Assembly: GCA_051649785.1 (NCBI GenBank)
Contig: JBOFHT010000097.1
Span: 1-37,645 of the forward strand
Direction: 5' to 3'
DNA length: 37,645 nt
Origin: JBOFHT01 sp051649785
Lineage (GTDB): Archaea; Methanobacteriota; Methanobacteria; Methanobacteriales; Methanobacteriaceae
Of the stretch, positions 17,214-25,349 are shown piece after piece. The notes under the pieces were generated by a model. That model saw only the letters and a list, made by a program, of their open reading frames with translations. It did no database searches and was not told where the DNA came from. Position 1 is the first letter of the stretch; each line of letters opens with the position of its first letter. Both the position numbers and the translations under genes were made by a program.

Positions 17214-18608
17214 ATGAATACTAATATTAAAATGAAAGAACACACTACAGTTACTGAAGTTGCAGGTCCTTTAATGATTGTTGAAGGAGTAGAAGGTGTA
17301 GCTTACAGTGAAATCGTGGAGATTGAAACACCTAGTGGCGAAAAAAGAAGAGGGCAAGTTTTAGAAGTTAAAAAAGATGTTGCTGTTATTCAAGTATTTG
17401 AAGGAACAAGTGATTTAAATACATCTACTACTAAAACCAGATTTACAGGGGAAAGTGCTAAAATTGGTGTTTCTTTAGATATGATGGGTCGTATTTTTGA
17501 TGGTACCGGTAAACCTATTGATGGTGGTCCAGAAATCATAGCTGAAAAGGAACTTGATATTAATGGAAGTCCTATGAATCCTACTGCTCGTGAATTCCCT
17601 GCAGAATTTATTCAAACTGGTATTTCTACTATTGATGGTATGAACACTTTAGTAAGAGGTCAGAAATTACCTATTTTCTCAGGTTCTGGTTTACCTCACA
17701 ATGATTTAGCTGCTCAAATTGCAAGACAAGCTAAAGTAGTTGGAGATGATACTGAGTTTGCAGTAATATTTGCAGCTATGGGTATTACTCACGAAGAAGC
17801 TAACTTTTTTATGAGAGATTTTGAAAGAACTGGAGCTCTTGAAAGAGTAACTGTTTTCATGAACTTAGCAGACGATCCTGCTATTGAAAGGATTTTAACT
17901 CCAAAAATGGCTTTAACTGCTGCTGAATACTTAGCTTTTGAGCATGATATGCACGTACTTGTTATTTTAACTGATTTAACAAATTACTGTGAAGCATTAA
18001 GGGAAATTTCCGCAGCTCGTGATGAGGTACCTGGGAGAAGAGGGTATCCTGGTTACATGTACACTGATTTAGCAGGTTTGTATGAACGTGCTGGTCGTAT
18101 AGCTGGTCAAGAAGGTTCTATTACTCAGATGCCTATTTTAGTCATGCCTCAGGATGATATTACTCACCCAATTCCAGATTTAACTGGTTATATTACTGAA
18201 GGGCAAATTGTACTTGGTAGGGAACTCCATCGTAAAGGTATTTATCCTCCGGTAGATGTACTTCCATCATTATCTCGTTTAATGAGTGGTGGTATTGGTG
18301 ATGAAAGAACTCGTGAAGATCACAGTGGTGTTTCAGACCAACTTTACTCTGCTTATGCAGAAGGTCGTGATTTAAGAGATTTAGTAGCTGTAGTTGGTGA
18401 AGAAGCTCTTACAGAACGGGATCAAAAGTTCTTGAAGTTTGCTGATGAATTTGAAAACCAATTTATTACTCAAGCTAAAGATGAAGATAGGACTATCCAA
18501 GATACTTTAGATCTTGGTTGGAAATTATTAAGTTTATTACCTAAATCTGAACTTAAGAGGGTTAAGGAAGAACATATTCCTAAGTACCTCCCAGATGCAG
18601 AAGAATAG
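17214..18608 (+). CDS. atpB: A1Ao ATP synthase subunit B
   Basis: The 464-residue regulatory/non-catalytic partner of subunit A alternates with it in the hexamer. It has the beta barrel (TTVTEVAGPLMIVEGVEGV) and the nucleotide-binding fold, but the P-loop is replaced by FSGSGLPHNDLAAQIARQAK, as is normal for B subunits. SRLMSGGIG and the LSARD-type region EISAARDEVPGRRGYPGYM are intact. The start at ATG 17214 has GGGGTG upstream; a second Met at codon 7 (17232) is a weaker alternative. The gene is followed by a 145-bp gap with strong inverted repeats before atpD. Confidence 0.98.
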   Translation: MNTNIKMKEHTTVTEVAGPLMIVEGVEGVAYSEIVEIETPSGEKRRGQVLEVKKDVAVIQVFEGTSDLNTSTTKTRFTGESAKIGVSLDMMGRIFDGTGKPIDGGPEIIAEKELDINGSPMNPTAREFPAEFIQTGISTIDGMNTLVRGQKLPIFSGSGLPHNDLAAQIARQAKVVGDDTEFAVIFAAMGITHEEANFFMRDFERTGALERVTVFMNLADDPAIERILTPKMALTAAEYLAFEHDMHVLVILTDLTNYCEALREISAARDEVPGRRGYPGYMYTDLAGLYERAGRIAGQEGSITQMPILVMPQDDITHPIPDLTGYITEGQIVLGRELHRKGIYPPVDVLPSLSRLMSGGIGDERTREDHSGVSDQLYSAYAEGRDLRDLVAVVGEEALTERDQKFLKFADEFENQFITQAKDEDRTIQDTLDLGWKLLSLLPKSELKRVKEEHIPKYLPDAEE

Positions 18609-18653
18609 CTTAATTAGGACTAATTTGGATTTTGTAATTAATTGTGTAATGAG

Positions 18654-18711
18654 ATAAGTTTAAGTTAAGTTTTGTAGGCTTATTTTTAGTTTATTTATTA
18701 AACTTAAACTT
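18654..18711 (+). promoter_or_regulatory. 12-bp inverted repeat between atpB and atpD
   Basis: TAAGTTTAAGTT (18654-18665) and AACTTAAACTTA (18700-18711) are perfect inverted repeats with a 34-bp loop. A second small hairpin downstream, CCTCTC pairing with GAGAAGG, reaches into the GGAGG ribosome-binding site of atpD. Together they could lower or time atpD expression or mark an mRNA processing site. Confidence 0.5.
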
Positions 18712-18753
18712 AAAACTCAATTCACATCCTCTCTAATTGAGAAGGAGGATAAA

Positions 18754-19398
18754 ATGGCACAAGAAACTATGGAGGGAATTAACCCTACTCGTATGGAGCT
18801 TTTAAAGCTCAAAGATAGGGAAAAACTCGCGGTTAAAGGACACAGTCTTTTAAAGGAGAAGCGTAATGCTTTGATTATGGAGTTTTTCGAAATCTTAGAT
18901 AAGGTTAAAGGATCCCGTGATAATGTAGAAAAAATTTTAGCTGAAGCTTATGAGGATTTAACTAGTGCTCAAGTAGTTATGGGTGATTTAGCAGTTTCAA
19001 AAGCATCATTTTCAGTTAAAGAATCTGTTGATGTTCAAATAGACTCAAGAAGTGTAATGGGTGTTGTTGTACCATTAGTTGAGTCTAATTTAGCTAAAAA
19101 ATCTTTAGTTGAACGTGGTTACAGTTTTGCAGATACTTCAGTAAAATTGGATGAGGCTTCTAAGAAGTTTGAGGAAGCAGTTACACTTATTATTCAATTA
19201 GGTGAAATTGAAAAAACAATTTACCTTCTTGCGGCTGAAATTGAATCAACTAAAAGAAGAGTTAATGCTCTTGAACATATTATGATTCCAAAACTTCAAA
19301 ATACAGTTAAATCTATTGAAATGAGACTACAAGAAATGGAAAGGGAAAACTTCGTTAGATTGAAGAAGATTAAATCTACAATAGAAGCTGAGAACTAG
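18754..19398 (+). CDS. atpD: A1Ao ATP synthase subunit D (central stalk)
   Basis: The 214-residue rotor-axle subunit is a long antiparallel helical hairpin. The N-terminus has INPTRMELLKLKDREKLAVK and GHSLLKEKRNALIMEF, and the C-terminal arm has RRVNALEHIMIPKLQNTVK, both hallmarks of D subunits. GAAGGAGG lies 6 bp upstream of ATG 18754, one of the strongest ribosome-binding sites in the window, but partly included in a potential hairpin. It is the last ATP synthase gene; a DUF22-like gene follows after 11 bp. Confidence 0.97.
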   Translation: MAQETMEGINPTRMELLKLKDREKLAVKGHSLLKEKRNALIMEFFEILDKVKGSRDNVEKILAEAYEDLTSAQVVMGDLAVSKASFSVKESVDVQIDSRSVMGVVVPLVESNLAKKSLVERGYSFADTSVKLDEASKKFEEAVTLIIQLGEIEKTIYLLAAEIESTKRRVNALEHIMIPKLQNTVKSIEMRLQEMERENFVRLKKIKSTIEAEN

Positions 19399-19409
19399 GA
19401 GGAATATTT

Positions 19410-19787
19410 ATGGTTCGTATTTTAAACCCAGTTGGAGAGTTCAAAAGAGAACAAGAACATTCAAAAGTGGGGAAAATGGATTTTAAAATAGGAGATATTT
19501 CTTGCTATTCTAAAGTTATTGTAGCTGATGAAAATAGGGAAGTTAAAGCAGGTAAACCAATTTCTATTAAAATTAAAGAAATAGAAATTCCTGCTAACTA
19601 TATGGCTATAATAGGGGCTTATGCTTCAAATAAATATGGTCACCCTATTGCAGTTGGTGGACATACTCACCTTCCATTATCTATGGATAAAAAAGTAAAC
19701 AGAGCAGCTTTTACTGTTGTGTTAAATGGAAAAATAGAAGAAGGAGATCTTTTAGGTTTCTTATCCCTTATTCCTATTGAATTTTAG
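19410..19787 (+). CDS. DUF22-like conserved archaeal protein
   Basis: The 125-residue soluble protein follows atpD by 11 bp with GGAGG upstream, so it is probably read as the last gene of the ATP synthase transcript. It contains mostly beta strands with conserved-looking KAGKPISIKIKEIEIPANY and a GHPIAVGGHTHLPL block near 80, whose His residues could bind a metal. I assign it to DUF22 from memory of methanogen genomes; no function is known for that family. No membrane segment or signal peptide is seen. Its location suggests, without proving, a link to ATP synthase assembly or to energy metabolism. Confidence 0.7.
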   Translation: MVRILNPVGEFKREQEHSKVGKMDFKIGDISCYSKVIVADENREVKAGKPISIKIKEIEIPANYMAIIGAYASNKYGHPIAVGGHTHLPLSMDKKVNRAAFTVVLNGKIEEGDLLGFLSLIPIEF

Positions 19788-19920
19788 TTAAAAGTAAACT
19801 ATTTTAGTAAGACATAAAATTATAACGCTTTATCTTTGTAATTTAATTCTTACTATTATTACTTATTTTTTTAATATATTTATTTTATTTATAATTTTAC
19901 TCACATTTGATGGTGTAATT

Positions 19921-20070
19921 TTGAACAGAAATCCTATTAATGAATACTTTAAAGATCCTGATGAAAAGGCCAAGTTATTTGTAGCTATGACTATTGCTAT
20001 GATAGTATCTACAATATCTATTACTGTGGGAACTATAATTTTTATATTGTACCTTGTAGGTATTATATAG
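19921..20070 (+). CDS. Small single-span membrane protein, TTG start (49 aa)
   Basis: A 49-codon frame begins with TTG at 19921, preceded by GGTG at 19912-19915. The N-terminus NRNPINEYFKDPDEKAKLF is polar and well structured in composition, followed by one strong transmembrane helix (about 20-47, VAMTIAMIVSTISITVG then TIIFILYLVGII). The ribosome-binding site, Pro/Asp-containing head and position just after the ATP synthase cluster argue for a real gene. It lies 133 bp after the DUF22-like gene on the same strand. No named family is recognised. Its short length and non-ATG start make it easy for gene callers to miss. Confidence 0.7.
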   Translation: MNRNPINEYFKDPDEKAKLFVAMTIAMIVSTISITVGTIIFILYLVGII

Positions 20071-20215
20071 ATTTAGAAAATGATATTTAGCACTTTATTT
20101 CTTATTTTATAACTAATTTATTTATATATATATATATTCTATAAATTTTTTATTTTATCTTTTTCAATGCTTTAGTTAACAACTTAGTTAACACTCCACT
20201 TAATTTTTTATTTAA

Positions 20216-21712
20216 TTATTCAATATTTTGAATAAAACTATTAATTTTTTTTCTACCTAATTCAATACTATCCTTAGCTGCATTTAATGTTTTTTTGTGG
20301 GATATAATAGTAGCTACTGGTTGATTTTTTTCTATTATTGTATTTGGATATGGAATATCATTTATAATATTATTAATATTATCAATATTACCAATATTAT
20401 CATCACTAATATTGTTTAGATTATCAACATTACTCTTACTACTCCTATTACCCTTACTATTGCAGCTAATATCACTATTACTATCACTACTACTCCTACT
20501 ATCACTATTACTACTTATCATGTTAATAATATTATCATTAACTTTTATTCTACTGTTAGAGTAAATTATCTCTTTAATACAAACTCCATTTGCTTTTGGA
20601 ATTCGAATTATTTCCCCATAACATGCTTTAATATGGGCTTCAAGCATATTTATTCCTAAAATTTGTTCTCCACACTCATAGCTACCTTGTATTCTGGGAT
20701 TAACTTCAATAATATAAATATTTTCACAATTAGCAGTGTTATTGTAATTATCAGTATTATCAGTATTATTACTATTATTACCATTATTATTATTATTATT
20801 ATTATCCTTATTATTACTAATAATCATATCAACTCCATTAGAACCAATTAAATTAAAAATGGAAATAATATTTTCAGAGATACTAGCTAATTTACTAGAT
20901 ATGGGTAAATTATCATAGGGGGTAGTATTTCCCTGATAAATAAAACCATTAGCATTAGCATTATTACTATTATTATAACTGCAAAAAATAGATTTAGCTA
21001 CTTTTCCTGTAGAAAGAATTGAGGAACTAACATTAACTCCTTTAATATATTCTTGTAAAATAAAAGGATTTTCAAAAGTACTAGAATTAATCCTATTAAC
21101 TTTATTTTTTATATTAGTAAATTTACCATTACTATCATCACTATGGTTTAAACTATTTCCGATTAAATTATTTAGATAGTTTACACCATAACCTCCAGAT
21201 CCTTCAATGGGTTTTACAATAAATTGTAGGTTATTGTGTTGATTAGCTATTTCAATTGCATCATATACATCATTAGCTTTAAATGTCTTGGGAATGCAAA
21301 AATTAACATTTTCATTATTTGTATTTGATTTATTTTTAATTTTTTTAAGCTTCCTGAGCTTTTTATGAAATGTGTACTTATTTTCAATATCTTTTGTATC
21401 TTTATTTCCTAAGATTTTTTTTCTTATGTTTTTTGGAAGATTGTTTGGAGAGATTCCAGTATAAAGTATAATATGGTCTATGTCATTATATACATTAGAT
21501 TCATATAATTCTAGAACTTTATCATAGCTATAATTATCTTCAAAGTAGCCACAAGTTTCATCTGCTTTTTGATTTATAATATGCTTTTCCATATAAGGTT
21601 CTTTAAAATCATAAGGTTTAAAATAACTCCCAGAATACGTTTTGTAATTTAATTTAAGTGCAGAATTTACAAGAGGTCGTGTATTAACTCCTAAAATAAG
21701 TAATTTTTTCAT
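20216..21712 (-). CDS. ATP-grasp carboligase-like protein with Asn/Ser-rich inserts
   Basis: The 498-residue protein starts KKLLILGVNTRPLVNSALKL, the N-terminus of predicted ATP-grasp carboligases related to biotin carboxylase (COG2232 type). The ATP-grasp core shows FIVKPIEGSGGYGV (about 164-177), the hinge FILQEYIKGV (about 217-226) and the metal-binding EVNPR (336-340). Such enzymes join a carboxylate to an amine or thiol through an acylphosphate; the substrate is unknown. Low-complexity inserts sit at about 182-210, 301-329 and 399-450, built of Asn, Ser and Asp and encoded by imperfect ATT/ATC triplet runs on the plus strand. They lie outside the motifs, so activity may be kept. GGTG precedes ATG 21712. 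Confidence 0.8.
   Translation of the reverse strand: MKKLLILGVNTRPLVNSALKLNYKTYSGSYFKPYDFKEPYMEKHIINQKADETCGYFEDNYSYDKVLELYESNVYNDIDHIILYTGISPNNLPKNIRKKILGNKDTKDIENKYTFHKKLRKLKKIKNKSNTNNENVNFCIPKTFKANDVYDAIEIANQHNNLQFIVKPIEGSGGYGVNYLNNLIGNSLNHSDDSNGKFTNIKNKVNRINSSTFENPFILQEYIKGVNVSSSILSTGKVAKSIFCSYNNSNNANANGFIYQGNTTPYDNLPISSKLASISENIISIFNLIGSNGVDMIISNNKDNNNNNNNGNNSNNTDNTDNYNNTANCENIYIIEVNPRIQGSYECGEQILGINMLEAHIKACYGEIIRIPKANGVCIKEIIYSNSRIKVNDNIINMISSNSDSRSSSDSNSDISCNSKGNRSSKSNVDNLNNISDDNIGNIDNINNIINDIPYPNTIIEKNQPVATIISHKKTLNAAKDSIELGRKKINSFIQNIE
20783..20805. repeat. (ATT)n microsatellite inside the ATP-grasp gene
   Basis: About seven and a half exact ATT units encode a run of Asn in the minus-strand gene (around residues 303-311). 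Triplet length changes would keep the frame. Confidence 0.8.
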
Positions 21713-21821
21713 TTCAACACCTAAATTAATAAAAAGGGTAAAATATTCTAGCTATCTATTAGTAGCTATATAAAGATTATATAAAAACAAAATTTGTATA
21801 AAATTAAAATAAAAATAAGAA

Positions 21822-21893
21822 TAGTCCCGAGCGGAGTCGAACCGCCGTCTCCGGGTCCAAAGCCTAGAAGGATTACCACTACCCTACGGGACT
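21822..21893 (-). tRNA. tRNA-Gln (anticodon UUG)
   Basis: Read on the minus strand, the acceptor arms AGTCCCG and CGGGACT pair perfectly. The D arm is GGGT/ATCC, the T arm GGCGG-TTCGACT-CCGCT with one G-U pair, and the discriminator is A. The anticodon loop CTTTGGA gives TTG (21858-21860). No CCA is encoded. The anticodon stem CTAGG/CCCGG contains an A-C mismatch at 29-41 and a U-G at 28-42, and there are two unpaired bases before the stem and only four in the variable loop; the rest is canonical. Confidence 0.93.
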
Positions 21894-21975
21894 ATTTGAT
21901 AAATAACATTACAACATTAAATTATTTAGTTGAAGTTATATTTATACTTAACGGTACTTTCAGTTTATAAATTCA

Positions 21976-22425
21976 CTATTCAAATCTATTAAAAAACAAG
22001 CATTTATCTGTCCAAGAACAATTATCACATATTCCCACGAGATCTGTTTTTTTACTAATTTTTTTATTTATTAAGTTAAAAATTTCTTTTGGAGTATATG
22101 TATTTTTTGTTAGGGAATTGTTTGGCTGTAATGTTTCACTGATTTCTAATTTTTTCATAACATTATTATCGATTAATTTAATATCTTCATTATTTTCAAT
22201 ATTTTTACAATAATTTTTGCTTGTTAAATTAGGACAATGGTGGCATATATCATCATTATAATTGCTAATAATTAGCTTAGGAGTTGATTTATTTTTATTT
22301 TTTAATATAATGCTAGATATTTCTTTTAAATTTTGATTAAACTTATTATCATAACCATATCCTTGATATCCTTGAATACATAATAAATGATGAGGTCTGA
22401 TTCTTATTTCTTTATTATAATCCAT
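21976..22425 (-). CDS. DUF1284 domain protein, Cys-rich
   Basis: The start is placed at ATG 22425, because AAGGAT lies upstream of it; the longer frame starting at TTG 22440 has that site inside its own first codons. The product is about 149 residues. It begins with IRIRPHHLLCIQGYQGYGY, the signature of DUF1284 proteins, followed by two Cys clusters: CHHCP with a later Cys, and CDNCSWTDKC near the C-terminus. This arrangement suggests an iron-sulfur cluster or zinc site. The biochemical role of the family is unknown. It is encoded downstream of bioY on the same strand but beyond a strong palindrome. Confidence 0.85.
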   Translation of the reverse strand: MDYNKEIRIRPHHLLCIQGYQGYGYDNKFNQNLKEISSIILKNKNKSTPKLIISNYNDDICHHCPNLTSKNYCKNIENNEDIKLIDNNVMKKLEISETLQPNNSLTKNTYTPKEIFNLINKKISKKTDLVGICDNCSWTDKCLFFNRFE

Positions 22426-22565
22426 TTTATAATCCTTCAAATCCCTAATTTATAATTTACAAGAATATGATTTTTATTAGAAAAAATTATTAGAAAAAGC
22501 AATATTGTTTGATGATATTTTAAAATATAATTTCTATAAAAAGTAAATAAGTAAATAAGATTAGT

Positions 22566-22590
22566 AATGGAAAAAATAATTTTTTCCATT
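22566..22590 (-). terminator. 25-bp perfect palindrome after bioY
   Basis: Twelve bases (AATGGAAAAAAT on the plus strand) and their exact complement flank a single central base, 34 bp after the bioY stop. T-rich sequence follows in both directions, so it can act as a hairpin terminator or a 3'-end stabiliser for bioY. Confidence 0.55.
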
Positions 22591-22624
22591 TAGTGTATTT
22601 GCTTATAATAGTTTTATTAATATT

Positions 22625-23245
22625 TCATTTACTTTTTGGTAAAGCTATTTTTGAGAATAAACTAGCTCCTGTAATTTTAAAGACTTCTCCAATAATAAAT
22701 GGGAAAAGACCCATTACTCCAAGTTCTAAAAGACTTGGAACAACACCAAAACTTAAATAAAACCAAATAGCTAAACCAATTAAACCAGGAATATATATTA
22801 ATCCAAAAGTACTTAATGAAAGTATAGCAAATACTTTTTTGAAATTTCGGGAATCTGCATATTTTTCTATAATATGTCCAATAAAAAAGCTAGCTAATAT
22901 AAAACCTATTAAATAACCTCCATCGGAGCCTAATAATATACCTATTCCTCCAGTCATTCCACTAAACCAAGATATTCCAATCAAACCTCCAATTACATAA
23001 ATGATTTGACTTAATCCTCCCCATTTTTTACCTAGAGCAATACCTGCAACTAGTACAGCAAATGTTTGCCCTGTAACTGGAACAGGTGTCCATGGTAATG
23101 GTATAATTATTTGTGCCATTATACCTGTAAAACAAGCCATTAAAGTAGCCATAACTACTTTTTGAGCTGTTGATGTATTATGAATTTTTTCAAAAAGAGT
23201 TTCTCTTTTATTATAAAAAGAACCCAAATAATAATTTTGATTCAT
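22625..23245 (-). CDS. bioY: Biotin transporter BioY
   Basis: The 206-residue membrane protein is the substrate-binding S component of an ECF-type biotin transporter, with about six helices. BioY motifs are visible: MAQIIIPLPWTPVPVTGQTF (about 43-62), the following LVAGIALGKKWGG, GGIGILLGSDGGYLIGF (about 100-116), and a C-terminal PFIIGEVFK block. A strong GGGGG site lies 8 bp upstream of ATG 23245. No ecfA or ecfT gene is adjacent, so it either uses shared ECF modules encoded elsewhere or acts alone, as some BioY proteins can. The first 22 residues are a polar extension. Confidence 0.95.
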   Translation of the reverse strand: MNQNYYLGSFYNKRETLFEKIHNTSTAQKVVMATLMACFTGIMAQIIIPLPWTPVPVTGQTFAVLVAGIALGKKWGGLSQIIYVIGGLIGISWFSGMTGGIGILLGSDGGYLIGFILASFFIGHIIEKYADSRNFKKVFAILSLSTFGLIYIPGLIGLAIWFYLSFGVVPSLLELGVMGLFPFIIGEVFKITGASLFSKIALPKSK

Positions 23246-23774
23246 GTGATTCCCCCTTTAAATTTTGATTCATATTTTATAAATTAATGTTCTATCTTGT
23301 ATATATTAATTAAAATAGCTTACATTACTAAGTTTAATTAATAAGTTTAAGTTAATAATTACCAATACATCTTTATTTAAAATATTATAAAAAACTTTCT
23401 ACTTGAATCTCATTCATTCATTTGTTTCGTTTATAGTTCTCGACATTAGAAATTATAATATTAAAAAACTTATTCTTAAATAAAATCCTTATTTTAAGAA
23501 ATAAATGATTTTAATTAAAATAATAAAAATCATTATTTAAGTTTTTAATGTCTTACACTATAATTGAATAAATAAAAACTTTAATTTTTATAATTATATT
23601 ACAATTAAATTCTAATAACTTGAATTTATTTTAATCATATTTTAATTCAATATTAATCAACCCCTATTTAATTTTTAAAGCATTAAAAATCATATAATTC
23701 TTATATAGGGTTTTTATGAATGAGAGAGATGGGAGTGCTATGTTAATCTAGTTATAAAATTTTTATAAAAAAAT
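23246..23774. other. Intergenic region between xerA and bioY, 529 bp
   Basis: No gene is seen. An imperfect inverted repeat with arms of about 14 bp (AAATAAATGATTTT and AAAAATCATTATTT) spans 23502-23542 and could form a hairpin upstream of bioY. A near-palindrome of A and T (23757-23774) directly after the xerA stop may be its terminator. No BirA-like operator could be singled out. Confidence 0.45.
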
Positions 23775-24956
23775 TCACATTTTAGCTTTATCATATACAT
23801 TTTTAAGTGTTTCCATATCCACACTAGTGTAAATTTGAGTTGTTGAAAGATTAGAGTGTCCTAATAGCTGCTGAATAACTCTAATATCTACTCCATTCTT
23901 TAAAAGATGAGTTGCAAATGAATGCCTAAGTACATGAGGTGTAACTTTCTTTTTTATTCCAATTTCTTCACCATGTTCTTTTATCATCATTTGGACATAT
24001 CTTGGACTTAGACGAGTACCTTGGCGATTCAAAAAGAGATATTCATTTTTGTTACTTTTAACAGTAGCTTTATTTTTTTTATTTTTATCTGATTTTTTTT
24101 CAGCAATATTAGAGGTAATAATAGAACCATTATTATTAATATCACTACTATTATCACTATTATATTTATTATTAAAGTATCTAGCTCTTAAATCAATATA
24201 CTCTACCATTAAATCTTTGGTTCGACTATCAAAAAGAACTATTCTATCTTTTTCACCTTTTCCTCTTACAAGAATTGTTCTTTCTTCAAAATCAATTTCT
24301 TTTATAATAATAGATATTAATTCTGAAATACGTAATCCTGAAGCATATAAAAGTGTTAATATTAATTTATTACGTAACTGAGTATTTTTTTGAAAATCAC
24401 TCATACCTTCGCCATTATATTTAATTGAGTCAATAAGATCTGTAACTTCTAATTCGTTTAATGATTTTGGAAGAGATTTTGTTCTTTTAGGGGCTTTAAC
24501 TTCATCTAAATAATGAATTTCATTAAATTCAAGAAATTTTTTTGTTGCAACTGTAACTAAGTAAATATAATTTTGTGAAACCTGTTTTTCACGTTTTAAG
24601 TACTGTATATACCTTTTAAAAGCCCTTAAAAAACGTCGTTCATCAGTTAAATCATTTTGTTCTTTAAGATATTTATAAAAATTATTTATTATTGATCTAT
24701 ACGTTTTAATAGTATTTATTGAATAATTTCTTATTTCTAGCTCAATAAAATAGTCTTCAACCATATCTGGAAAATTAAATACTTCTAATAAGTTTTTATT
24801 ATTATCCTTATTATTAATATCATTACTCTTATTATTATTCTCTTTATTTTCATTATTAATATCATTACTAATGTCCTTATTACTAATAGAAGTATCCTTA
24901 CGGAGATTATTATTTGGGCTTCTGTTGGAATTAGTTTTAAAGCTCATTTTAATCAT
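23775..24956 (-). CDS. xerA: XerA-type tyrosine recombinase with Asn-rich inserts
   Basis: The 393-residue product is a tyrosine recombinase of the archaeal XerA type, expected to resolve chromosome dimers at a dif-like site. The SAM-like DNA-binding domain spans about 60-155, followed by the catalytic domain with Arg209 (ASGLRISELI), a Lys in RGKGEKDR (about 231-238), His341 and Arg344 (HVLRHSFATH), His367 (LLGHSN) and the nucleophile Tyr376. All catalytic residues are present. Usual family length is about 290. The excess is an Asn/Lys-rich N-terminus (about 8-55) and a second insert between catalytic motifs (about 264-300). Met4 is an alternative start. An integrase role is less likely, because no phage genes are nearby. 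Confidence 0.88.
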   Translation of the reverse strand: MIKMSFKTNSNRSPNNNLRKDTSISNKDISNDINNENKENNNKSNDINNKDNNKNLLEVFNFPDMVEDYFIELEIRNYSINTIKTYRSIINNFYKYLKEQNDLTDERRFLRAFKRYIQYLKREKQVSQNYIYLVTVATKKFLEFNEIHYLDEVKAPKRTKSLPKSLNELEVTDLIDSIKYNGEGMSDFQKNTQLRNKLILTLLYASGLRISELISIIIKEIDFEERTILVRGKGEKDRIVLFDSRTKDLMVEYIDLRARYFNNKYNSDNSSDINNNGSIITSNIAEKKSDKNKKNKATVKSNKNEYLFLNRQGTRLSPRYVQMMIKEHGEEIGIKKKVTPHVLRHSFATHLLKNGVDIRVIQQLLGHSNLSTTQIYTSVDMETLKNVYDKAKM

Positions 24957-25349
24957 ATAAACTAGATTTATTTAGATTATTTAATATAAGTTTTTACAAT
25001 AATTACTTTTTAATATAATTTAAACTTGTTTAAGCTATTTATTCTATTAGTATATCTAATTATATATTTAACTTCGTAATATATAATTATTTATATAAAT
25101 ACAAATATTTGAAATTATATAAAAAATAAAAGTAAAAATTTTTGGATAGGGCATATAAGTTAGTTATAGGAAATATATAATAGTTATAGTAAATCTTTTA
25201 TTTATTTAATTTACTTTATTTATTTTAAAAAATAAGAAATTAGCTACTATATTTAAGTAGCTATTCGATTTTTAATTTTGTAGAAATTTATTATTTATAT
25301 AGATTTATTATATATTTTAAATTTATGGGATTTAATAGATTTAATAGAT
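24957..25349. other. Intergenic region between dnaG and xerA, 393 bp
   Basis: No gene is seen. It contains the hairpin listed separately and AT-rich sequence in which the xerA promoter should lie. Short imperfect direct repeats (AGTTATAGGAAATATATAAT and AGTTATAGTAAATC) occur at 25153-25196. Confidence 0.45.
25218..25263 (-). terminator. Hairpin plus T-tract after dnaG
   Basis: TAGCTAC (25241-25247) and GTAGCTA (25257-25263) form a perfect 7-bp stem. On the minus strand it is followed by a T-rich tract, 87 bp after the dnaG stop codon. It fits an intrinsic-type terminator for dnaG. Confidence 0.5.

Noticed and set aside
20172..20193. TTAGTTAACA direct repeat downstream of the ATP-grasp gene
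   Set aside because: A two-copy 10-bp repeat in AT-rich DNA between convergent genes; no reason to assign a function.
23775..24956. Integrated phage or plasmid marked by the tyrosine recombinase
   Set aside because: Although tRNA-Gln lies about 2 kb away, there is no duplicated tRNA end, no phage or plasmid genes, and the neighbours are housekeeping genes. Chromosomal XerA is the simpler reading.
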